The notes below the pieces were generated by a model. That model searched no databases and had not been told where the DNA came from. It was given only the letters and a program-made list of their open reading frames with translations. Below, in pieces: positions 17,986 through 25,546 of a DNA stretch of 43,907 nucleotides. The DNA lies in contig NZ_JAVBXD010000038.1 in NCBI RefSeq assembly GCF_030756675.1, positions 1-43,907 on the forward strand, given 5' to 3'. Within the stretch, counting starts at the first letter, position 1. The number at the start of each line of letters is the position of its first letter. Made by a program: the position numbers and the translations under genes. Source of the DNA: Bacillus multifaciens. GTDB taxonomy: Bacteria > Bacillota > Bacilli > Bacillales > Bacillaceae_G.

Positions 17986-19650
17986 ATGAACAAAACGTGG
18001 TGGAAAGAAGCTGTAGCTTATCAAATTTATCCGCGCAGTTTTATGGATTCAAATGGTGATGGTATCGGAGATTTGCAAGGAATGATCTCAAAGTTAGACT
18101 ATTTAAAAGATCTGGGCATTGACGTAATTTGGATTTGTCCAATGTATAAATCGCCAAACGATGATAACGGCTATGATATTAGTGATTATCAAGATATTAT
18201 GGACGAATTTGGTACGATGGCAGATTTTGATGAATTATTAGCAGAAGTGCATAAGCGTGATATGAAGCTGATTATTGATCTTGTTATTAATCATTCAAGT
18301 GATGAGCATCCATGGTTTATTGAATCGCGTTCTTCTAAGGATAATCCAAAGCGTGATTGGTACATTTGGCGCGATGGAAAAGATGGAAAAGAACCGAATA
18401 ACTGGGAAAGTATTTTTAACGGATCTGCTTGGGAGTATGATGAGGCAACAGGCCAATATTACTTGCATCTGTTCTCACGTAAGCAACCAGATTTAAACTG
18501 GGAAAACGAAGAAGTGCGCCAAGTTTTATATGACACAGTGAATTGGTGGCTTGATAAAGGAATTGACGGCTTCCGTGTTGATGCGATTAGTCACATTAAG
18601 AAGGAAGATGGATTCAAGGATATGCCGAATCCGAAAGGCTTAAAGTATGTGCCTTCTTTTGATAAACATATGAATGTGAATGGCATTCAGCCGCTTTTAG
18701 AAGAGTTAAAAGCAAACACGTTTGCTAAATACGATATTATGACTGTCGGCGAAGCGAATGGTGTGAAAATTGAAGATGCTGAGCTTTGGGTTGGAGAAGA
18801 GCAAGGGAAGTTCAATATGGTATTCCAATTTGAGCATTTAAGCTTATGGGATGCAGAAAAGAAAAAAGAACTTGATGTTGTAGGGCTTAAAAAAGTGTTA
18901 ACGAAGTGGCAAAAAGGTTTGGAGAATAAAGGTTGGAATGCGCTGTATATTGAAAATCATGACAAACCGCGAATTGTCTCTACTTGGGGCGATGATAAAC
19001 AATATTGGCGCGAAAGTGCAACAGCTTTAGGGGCAATGTATTTCTTTATGCAGGGCACACCGTTCATTTATCAAGGTCAAGAAATCGGGATGACGAACGT
19101 TCAGTTCCCGCGTATTGAAGATTATGATGATGTGGCGATTAAGAACTTATATCGTCAAAAGATTGAAGAGGGAGTACCTCATCAAGACATTATGGAGATT
19201 ATTTGGGCATCTTGCCGCGACAACTCACGTACACCAATGCAGTGGAATAGCGAAGAAAATGCTGGTTTTACAACAGGTACGCCTTGGTTTGGAATGAATC
19301 CAAATTATAAAGAAATTAATGTAGACGTGCAGCAAACAGACGCAAATTCTATTTTGAATTTCTATAAAAAGATGGTTGCACTGAAAAAAGAACATGAAGT
19401 GTTTACGTATGGAACGTACGATTTACTTTTAGAAGATCATCCACAAATTTATGCATATACACGTACGTTACGTGATGAAAAAGTTGTTGTAATTAGCAAT
19501 ATATCGAAGAGTGAAGCGGTATATGAAGAGACTTCATTCGAGTTAGAATGCAACCGTTTGCTTTTAAATAACTACGAAGTAGAAGCTCATAATGCAGCGA
19601 CAACAATTACTTTACAACCATTTGAAACAAGGATTTATCGTGTTAAATAA
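17986..19650 (+). CDS. malL: Oligo-1,6-glucosidase / alpha-glucosidase (GH13)
   Basis: 554 residues, usual for cytoplasmic GH13 alpha-glucosidases. It hydrolyses isomaltose-type and related alpha-glucosides or their phosphates to glucose units. Seen are the N-terminal WWKEAVAYQIYPRSFMDSNG, the conserved DLVINHSSDEHPWF, the nucleophile region GFRVDAIS (Asp near 199), the acid/base Glu in VGEANG (near 255) and the transition-state Asp in IENHDKPR (near 327). Shine-Dalgarno AGGAGAGAAGGAG. It is transcribed alone, ending in a terminator, but the PTS gene downstream carries similar operators, so the two are probably co-regulated. Confidence 0.92.
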   Translation: MNKTWWKEAVAYQIYPRSFMDSNGDGIGDLQGMISKLDYLKDLGIDVIWICPMYKSPNDDNGYDISDYQDIMDEFGTMADFDELLAEVHKRDMKLIIDLVINHSSDEHPWFIESRSSKDNPKRDWYIWRDGKDGKEPNNWESIFNGSAWEYDEATGQYYLHLFSRKQPDLNWENEEVRQVLYDTVNWWLDKGIDGFRVDAISHIKKEDGFKDMPNPKGLKYVPSFDKHMNVNGIQPLLEELKANTFAKYDIMTVGEANGVKIEDAELWVGEEQGKFNMVFQFEHLSLWDAEKKKELDVVGLKKVLTKWQKGLENKGWNALYIENHDKPRIVSTWGDDKQYWRESATALGAMYFFMQGTPFIYQGQEIGMTNVQFPRIEDYDDVAIKNLYRQKIEEGVPHQDIMEIIWASCRDNSRTPMQWNSEENAGFTTGTPWFGMNPNYKEINVDVQQTDANSILNFYKKMVALKKEHEVFTYGTYDLLLEDHPQIYAYTRTLRDEKVVVISNISKSEAVYEETSFELECNRLLLNNYEVEAHNAATTITLQPFETRIYRVK

Positions 19651-19655
19651 TAGGG

Positions 19656-19684
19656 AAAGATGCTGATATAGCATCTTTTTTTAT
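19656..19684 (+). terminator. Terminator after malL
   Basis: AAAGATGCT pairs with AGCATCTTT around GATAT and is followed by TTTTTA. Confidence 0.85.
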
Positions 19685-19715
19685 ATGAAAATTAGCATTT
19701 TTTATAAAATTATTA

Positions 19716-19782
19716 TTGCAATATGAAAACGCTTTTATTAAAATAGATTTATGAAAACGATTGCGTAAAAAAACGTTTTCGT
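19716..19782 (+). promoter_or_regulatory. PTS promoter with two or three cre-like operators
   Basis: Promoter TTGCAA (19716-19721), 17-bp spacer, TAAAAT (19739-19744). TGAAAACGCTTTTA (19724-19737) matches the cre consensus with one mismatch and sits between -35 and -10. TGAAAACGATTGCG (19752-19765) lies at about +1. A third AACGTTTTCG block is at about 19772-19781. Strong catabolite or substrate repression is expected. Confidence 0.65.
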
Positions 19783-19844
19783 AAGGGGAGAAGCAATTAT
19801 TATTTATACATGAGGGACTAAGTTAGAAAAAGGAGGAACAAAAA

Positions 19845-21485
19845 ATGAAGAAGCTTGCATCTTTTGATTTTTGGCAAAAGTTCGGAAAAGCTTTACTAGT
19901 AGTAGTTGCGGTTATGCCGGCTGCTGGTTTAATGATTTCCATCGGTAAATTAATCGGTATGTCTGCTGGTGATGTAACTGCAGTACAAACGATTGCTAGA
20001 GTTATGGAAGATATCGGTTGGGCAATTATTGTAAACTTACATATTTTATTCGCTGTAGCAATTGGGGGATCTTGGGCAAAGGACCGTGCAGGCGGTGCGT
20101 TTGCGGCATTGCTAGCATTTATATTAACAAACCGAATTACAGGAGCAATTTTTGGTGTAAACGCTGTAATGTTAGCGGATTCAAAAGCGAAAGTCTCTTC
20201 CTTATTAGCGGGAGACTTACTTGTAAAAGATTATTTTACTTCTGTTCTTGGTGCACCAGCACTTAACATGGGAGTTTTCGTAGGGATTATTTCAGGTTTC
20301 TTAGGAGCTACGCTATACAATAAATATTATAACTATGATAAATTACCGCAAGCATTAGCTTTCTTTAACGGAAAACGTTTCGTACCATTTGTAGTAATCG
20401 TTGGTTCTACAATCACTGCTATTATTCTATCATTCGTATGGCCGTTCATTCAAAGTGGATTAAACGAATTTGGACGCTGGATTGCAGCTTCAAAGGATAG
20501 CGCACCAATTGTTGCACCATTTGTATACGGAACATTAGAACGTTTATTATTACCATTTGGATTGCACCATATGTTAACGATTCCAATGAACTATACAGCG
20601 CTTGGCGGATCGTACACAATCTTAACAGGTGCCAAGGCAGGACAAGTTGTAGCGGGACAAGATCCATTATGGCTTGCATGGATTACAGATTTAAATAACT
20701 TAATTACTAAAGGTGATATGAATGCATATCATGACTTATTAAATAGCGTTGTTCCTGCACGTTTCAAAGTAGGACAAGTTATCGGTTCAACTGCATCATT
20801 AATTGGTATCGCATTTGCGATGTACCGCAACGTAGATGTAGAAAAGCGTCATAAGTATAAACCAATGTTCTTCTCAGCAGCATTAGCAGTATTTTTAACT
20901 GGGGTTACAGAACCGATTGAATTTATGTTTATGTTTGTCGCTCCAGTACTATATGTTGTGTATGCGATTATTACTGGTGTCGCGTTCGCATTAGCAGATG
21001 TTATTCATTTACGCATCCATGCATTTGGTTTTATTGAGTTATTAACTCGTACACCAATGATCGTAAAGGCTGGATTAACAAGAGACCTTATTAACTTCTT
21101 TGTTGTATCAGCGATCTTCTTTGGATTAAACTTTACAATCTTCAACTTCTTAATTAAAAAGTTCAATTTACCAACACCAGGACGTGCTGGTAACTACATT
21201 GAGAATGAAGATGGTGCTGAAGAAGCAGCAGCAAGTGTAAAAGTAGGTTCATTAGCAACAGCGGTTATCGCATTGTTAGGCGGGAAAGACAACATTGCCG
21301 ATGTAGATGCTTGTATGACACGTTTACGTGTGACAGTAAAAGACTTAGATATTGTTGCAAAAGAAGCAGAATGGAAGAAGAACGGAGCACTTGGATTAAT
21401 TGTAAAAGATAAAGGTGTACAAGCTGTATATGGTCCAAAAGCAGACGTATTGAAATCAGATATTCAAGATATTTTAGGGATATAA
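19845..21485 (+). CDS. PTS EIICB, maltose/glucose-type (alpha-glucoside)
   Basis: 546 residues. The membrane EIIC domain (about 1-430, ten or so hydrophobic segments) has GLHHMLTIPMNYTALGG and TGVTEPIEFMFMF, typical of the glucose/maltose superfamily. The C-terminal EIIB domain (about 465-546) has the phospho-Cys motif DACMTRLRVTV. There is no EIIA domain, so a phosphate donor EIIA encoded elsewhere is needed. It imports and phosphorylates a sugar; neighbouring malL points to maltose, isomaltose or a related alpha-glucoside. Strong AAGGAGGAAC ribosome site. The next gene starts four bases after its stop. Confidence 0.88.
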   Translation: MKKLASFDFWQKFGKALLVVVAVMPAAGLMISIGKLIGMSAGDVTAVQTIARVMEDIGWAIIVNLHILFAVAIGGSWAKDRAGGAFAALLAFILTNRITGAIFGVNAVMLADSKAKVSSLLAGDLLVKDYFTSVLGAPALNMGVFVGIISGFLGATLYNKYYNYDKLPQALAFFNGKRFVPFVVIVGSTITAIILSFVWPFIQSGLNEFGRWIAASKDSAPIVAPFVYGTLERLLLPFGLHHMLTIPMNYTALGGSYTILTGAKAGQVVAGQDPLWLAWITDLNNLITKGDMNAYHDLLNSVVPARFKVGQVIGSTASLIGIAFAMYRNVDVEKRHKYKPMFFSAALAVFLTGVTEPIEFMFMFVAPVLYVVYAIITGVAFALADVIHLRIHAFGFIELLTRTPMIVKAGLTRDLINFFVVSAIFFGLNFTIFNFLIKKFNLPTPGRAGNYIENEDGAEEAAASVKVGSLATAVIALLGGKDNIADVDACMTRLRVTVKDLDIVAKEAEWKKNGALGLIVKDKGVQAVYGPKADVLKSDIQDILGI

Positions 21486-21488
21486 CAA

Positions 21489-22280
21489 ATGAAAGTATTA
21501 ACACTAAACTGTCATTCGTGGCAAGAAGATGAGCAGCTTGCAAAGATTCATTATTTAGCAAAAACGATTCAGGAAAATGACTATGATGTCATCGCACTGC
21601 AAGAGGTAAGTCAGTCAATTGCGGCTCAAAATGTATCCGGGAACATAAAAGAAGATAATTTTGTCCGTTTATTACAAGCGGAGTTGGAGAAGCTTGGCGC
21701 GGTAAAATATGACGTTGTATGGGACTTTGCTCATATCGGATACGATGTGTATGAAGAAGGTTTAGCCATTTTAACAAAGCATTCTATTAAAAAGAGCGAC
21801 TCATTTTTCATATCAGATAGTACAGACACAACGTATTGGAAAACACGAAAAATTGTAGGCGTAACGGTTTCTTATTACAATCAGCCGGTGACATTTTATT
21901 CTTGTCACCTCGGCTGGTGGAACGATGAAGAAGAACCATTTCAGAACCAAGTAGATTGTTTATTGCACCGCGCGGAGAATAACGAATTGGCGTTCTTAAT
22001 GGGCGACTTCAATAACAATGCACGTTTGCAAAATGAAGGCTATGACTATCTCATGCAAAAAGGTTTATATGACACATATCAATTAGCAGAACGAAAAGAC
22101 GAAGGAACAACGGTACAAGGAAAGATTGCTGGATGGGATGAGAATAAGCAGAATTTACGTATTGATCTTATTTTAAGCAATCAACCTGTACAAGTTACTT
22201 CTTCCAAAGTCATTTTTAATGGGATAAACCGTGAAGTAATATCGGATCATTTTGGTGTTGAGGTTCAAATTAACATGTAA
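21489..22280 (+). CDS. Endonuclease/exonuclease/phosphatase-family protein
   Basis: 263 residues with the DNase I/EEP fold. All metal and catalytic motifs are present: TLNCHSWQE at the N terminus, IALQEV (about 35-40), YSCHLGWW (about 138-145), MGDFNNNA (about 171-178), RIDLIL and the terminal SDHFGVEV. The family cleaves phosphodiesters or phosphomonoesters in nucleic acids, sugar phosphates or lipids. Its start is only four bases after the PTS gene and its ribosome site (AGGGA) lies in that gene, so the two are translationally coupled. A link to sugar-phosphate handling is likely but unproven. No signal peptide, so cytoplasmic. Confidence 0.85.
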   Translation: MKVLTLNCHSWQEDEQLAKIHYLAKTIQENDYDVIALQEVSQSIAAQNVSGNIKEDNFVRLLQAELEKLGAVKYDVVWDFAHIGYDVYEEGLAILTKHSIKKSDSFFISDSTDTTYWKTRKIVGVTVSYYNQPVTFYSCHLGWWNDEEEPFQNQVDCLLHRAENNELAFLMGDFNNNARLQNEGYDYLMQKGLYDTYQLAERKDEGTTVQGKIAGWDENKQNLRIDLILSNQPVQVTSSKVIFNGINREVISDHFGVEVQINM

Positions 22281-22284
22281 TAAA

Positions 22285-22327
22285 AAGGCAACCACCGTGC
22301 AAAAATACGGAATGGTTGTCTTTTTTA
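22285..22327 (+). terminator. Terminator of PTS-EEP operon
   Basis: AAAGGCAACCA pairs with TGGTTGTCTTT, with an inner CCGT/ACGG stem, then a T-run. Confidence 0.88.
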
Positions 22328-22498
22328 TTACATTTGATATGTAATCTTTAATATTGAACGTAAAACCAAAACGGTCATTTTGTTTGTATATTTTATTAAA
22401 GTTATCATATAATGATGTGTACAGTTTTTTAGGAAGATATACGGTTCATCACAGTAACATAGGATTGATTTTTTGAAAATGAATCATTTTTCATACAC

Positions 22499-22549
22499 TT
22501 CACTGTGAGGGGCGACTCCCGCGGAAAGCGTCCACTCGGAGTGGAGTGT
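22499..22549. repeat. GC-rich palindromic insert
   Basis: A GC-rich patch reading GGGGCGACTCCCGCGGAAAG, then CGTCCACTCGGAGTGGAGTG, in an otherwise AT-rich spacer. The segment CCACTCGGAGTGG is self-complementary. Similar GCGACTCCCGCGGAAAGC blocks are widespread intergenic repeats in Bacillaceae (recalled, not searched). No coding potential. Confidence 0.55.
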
Positions 22550-22693
22550 ACATCTATATATCATTCCTGTCTTTTGGTGATGAACTACATATGCATCATT
22601 TCAGTTAAATTTTTCTAAGAACAATGTTATAATGGCGAAATGTATGTATGAATTTTGCAGAAAGAAAAAACATATGATTAGGTGATTAATAAT

Positions 22694-25336
22694 ATGAAAC
22701 AAATATGGCGTATATATACGACAGACATAAGGAATGTAGCAAGGCACTGGGCTGCAATTGTGATCATCATAGGGCTTACGATTTTACCATCGCTCTATGC
22801 GTGGTTTAATATTAAAGCCTCGTGGGACCCTTATGGGAGTACGAAAGATGTTCCCATTGCAATAACTAATGAAGACAAAGGTGCAAATTTACGAGGGAAA
22901 GACATTAATATAGGGAAAGAAGTTGTCGATTCCTTAAAAAAGGATAAGAACCTCGGTTGGAAATTTGTTGATGAGAAGGAAGCCATACATGGTGTGAAGC
23001 ATGGTGATTATTATGCAAGTATTACCATTCCAAAAGACTTCTCAGAAAAAATTGCAACGGTATTGGATGAGAATCCGCAAAAGCCAGAAATTCAATACTA
23101 TGTAAATGAAAAAGTAAATGCCATTGCACCAAAAATTACTTCAAAAGGTGCATCTGGTATTGTTGAAGAAATAGGCAAAAACTTTGTCAAAACGGCAAAT
23201 GGTGAGATTTTTCAAATCTTTAATGAGCTTGGAATTGACTTAGAAACAAACTTACCAAGTATTGAAAAGATAAAGGATCTCGTTTTCAAACTAGAAGCGC
23301 AAATTCCAGAAATCAATAAAGTGGTGGATACAGCATTAACAGATGCTGATAAAGCACAAGGTCTTGTAACGACAGCGCAAGATACATTGCCAAAGGTTGA
23401 AAGTATTATTCAGGATGGTCAGCAGATGTCGAAGGATTTAGATTCGTTCTTTGCAGCAAATGATCAAGCGTTGGATGAGGCACCAGCGGCGATTAAGAGA
23501 GATTTAACGTATGCGAAAAAGGCTGCCGATGATGCGGCGCAGATTACGGATTTTATAAAAGATCCATTGAAAAATGTAGATAAGGAAATGATTAAAGGGC
23601 AGATAAAATCCTTGCAAAGTACAGCAAATGGAGTAAAAGACGCTTCGCAAAAGATTTCTGGTTATACAGATAAGGCGAAAGAGTATTTAAATACAGCTGA
23701 TGCAAAAGCTGAAAAATTCAAACCACTTGTTGAATACATTGAGCAAAAGTCTGCAATGGGAATTGAAGATACTAATTTACTCAAGAAACTTGTTCAAGAT
23801 TCTAACATATCTGAAAAAGATACTCTTGTAAGTGAAATAGAGGTTCTTAATAAAAAGCTTAATGAAATCAACAAAAATGCAAAATTGGCAATAGAAGCAA
23901 CAAACGATTTGAATAAGAATAAGTCGGCTATTGAAGGTTTATTAAATCAAATCGATAGTTTAGCAAAAGATGTTGAAAAAGGCTCAAATAATTTTATTAA
24001 TGGTACAAATGATTTAATAAATAAAGTTGATAATGGTATAGGTGGTAATGTAAATCTAGAACCGGCAAAACAAGGATTATACGACGTTCAATCTCAGCTT
24101 CAAAAAGGAATTAATATAATAGATGGAATTATTCCTGTATTAAATAGCGCAGATAAGCTTGCTGGTGATGCAGGAAAAACAACAAATATTCCTGAGACTG
24201 TAGCACAGTTAAATGATGCAAAAGGAAAAATGCAAAAGATAATTAATAAAATAAATAAGGCGCTTGATGTCATTAATAGCGGGAAGATACCATCAAAAGA
24301 TGATATAGATGGTATAAATGCAGCTGCTAAAGATGCATCCAACACATTAGGTAATATTTTAGCACGCTATGACTCTGAAATTGTCCCAAGTTTTAACGAT
24401 GCAATTGCGAAAACGAAAAGAATGAACAAAAATGCAGCGGATGTTTTAAATACAGCGAATCAAAGTCTACCTGATGTGAAGAAACTGCTAGAAGATGCAT
24501 CAAAAGGATTAGCCCTTGGCAAAGAGGACGTAGCTAAAGTAAAAGCAGAACTTCCTGAAGCTGAGAAGAAAATTAAAGAAATTGCTAATAAAATTCGCGA
24601 ATTTGAATCACAAGAAGATTTAAAAGACATCATTCGTTTGCTAAAACATGATGTTGAAAAGCAAAGTGATTATTTCGCAAATCCAGTAAACTTAAAAGAG
24701 AATAAATTATATCCAATTCCAAACTACGGTTCAGCGATGTCACCGTTCTACACAGTGTTAGCATTATGGGTAGGAGCATTGCTCATGGTGTCGTTATTAA
24801 CAGTAGAAGTACATGAGGAAGATGCGGAGTATAAAAGTTATCAAATTTACTTCGGCCGTTTCTTAACATTCTTAACGATCGGTCTTGCTCAGGCATTTAT
24901 CGTAGCAGTGGGAGATATATTCTTATTGGGCACCTATGTAGTTGATAAATTCTGGTTTGTTCTATTTAGCATGTTTATTGCTGGAGTATTCGTTTGTATT
25001 GTATACTCACTTGTTTCTGTATTTGGAAACATCGGTAAATCCATGGCAATCGTGTTACTTGTATTACAAGTTGCTGGTTCAGGTGGAACATTCCCAATTC
25101 AAATGACGCCAAAATTCTTCCAAGCAATTTACCCATTCTTGCCATTCACGTATGCAATTCGTCTTATTCGTGAGACAGTTGGTGGTATGCTTTGGGGTAT
25201 TGTATGGAAAGACCTTCTCGTATTATGTATATGGGTAGTTGTAATGCTCGTTATTGCTCTGGCCTTGAAAAAGCCAATTAATAAGTCGAGTGAAAAGTTT
25301 GTAGAAAACGCAAAAGAAAGTAAGTTGATTCATTAA
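22694..25336 (+). CDS. YhgE/Pip-family membrane protein (ABC-2 permease-like)
   Basis: About 880 residues. One N-terminal membrane segment (about 18-38, IVIIIGLTILPSLYAWFNI) precedes a large extracytoplasmic coiled-coil-rich region (about 45-660) with many repeats of Asp/Lys/Asn-rich heptads. About five or six C-terminal membrane segments (about 690-865) follow, ending in the ABC-2-type domain with FPIQMTPKFFQAIYPFLPFTYAIR. The family includes lactococcal Pip, a phage infection receptor, and is related to type VII secretion accessory proteins such as EsaA/YueB. The GTG at 22682 is within the ribosome site AGGTGAT; the ATG at 22694 is preferred. Own terminator follows. Exact role unknown. Confidence 0.88.
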   Translation: MKQIWRIYTTDIRNVARHWAAIVIIIGLTILPSLYAWFNIKASWDPYGSTKDVPIAITNEDKGANLRGKDINIGKEVVDSLKKDKNLGWKFVDEKEAIHGVKHGDYYASITIPKDFSEKIATVLDENPQKPEIQYYVNEKVNAIAPKITSKGASGIVEEIGKNFVKTANGEIFQIFNELGIDLETNLPSIEKIKDLVFKLEAQIPEINKVVDTALTDADKAQGLVTTAQDTLPKVESIIQDGQQMSKDLDSFFAANDQALDEAPAAIKRDLTYAKKAADDAAQITDFIKDPLKNVDKEMIKGQIKSLQSTANGVKDASQKISGYTDKAKEYLNTADAKAEKFKPLVEYIEQKSAMGIEDTNLLKKLVQDSNISEKDTLVSEIEVLNKKLNEINKNAKLAIEATNDLNKNKSAIEGLLNQIDSLAKDVEKGSNNFINGTNDLINKVDNGIGGNVNLEPAKQGLYDVQSQLQKGINIIDGIIPVLNSADKLAGDAGKTTNIPETVAQLNDAKGKMQKIINKINKALDVINSGKIPSKDDIDGINAAAKDASNTLGNILARYDSEIVPSFNDAIAKTKRMNKNAADVLNTANQSLPDVKKLLEDASKGLALGKEDVAKVKAELPEAEKKIKEIANKIREFESQEDLKDIIRLLKHDVEKQSDYFANPVNLKENKLYPIPNYGSAMSPFYTVLALWVGALLMVSLLTVEVHEEDAEYKSYQIYFGRFLTFLTIGLAQAFIVAVGDIFLLGTYVVDKFWFVLFSMFIAGVFVCIVYSLVSVFGNIGKSMAIVLLVLQVAGSGGTFPIQMTPKFFQAIYPFLPFTYAIRLIRETVGGMLWGIVWKDLLVLCIWVVVMLVIALALKKPINKSSEKFVENAKESKLIH

Positions 25337-25340
25337 TAAT

Positions 25341-25374
25341 AAAAGGTTCCTGCCGATTGGTAGGAACTTTTTTG
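25341..25374 (+). terminator. Terminator after YhgE/Pip gene
   Basis: AAAGGTTCCTGCC pairs with GGTAGGAACTTT around GATT, followed by TTTTG. Confidence 0.88.
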
Positions 25375-25436
25375 TTTGTAGAGAGCGTTAAGTGTGTCGA
25401 ACATCGTCGAAGTGTCTTTATATTGTGTCGAAGCGC

Positions 25437-25506
25437 CGATATATTGTAAAAATCGGTCGATATATTGTAAAAATCGCCGATATATTACAAAGAGCGGTCG
25501 ATATAT
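25437..25506. repeat. Tandem ~20-21-bp CGATATAT repeat, 3.4 units
   Basis: Units begin at 25437, 25458, 25478 and 25499 and read CGATATATTGTAAAAATCGG-like. Each unit has CGAT...ATCG ends. There are no spacers, so this is not a CRISPR. The same unit occurs twice at 78-117. It lies between the YhgE/Pip terminator and the topB terminator, where it would not interrupt any gene. Confidence 0.8.
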
Positions 25507-25516
25507 GGTGGGCATG

Positions 25517-25546
25517 AAAAAAAGGAGTTGGCAAGCCAACTCCTTT
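25517..25546 (-). terminator. Terminator of topB
   Basis: Perfect 12-bp stem AAAGGAGTTGGC / GCCAACTCCTTT with a two-base AA centre, overlapping the topB stop. Seven A on the plus strand give the T-run in the topB transcript. Confidence 0.9.

Noticed and set aside
25437-25506. Possible CRISPR array
   Set aside because: Units abut without spacers, are only 20-21 bp long and no cas gene is near.
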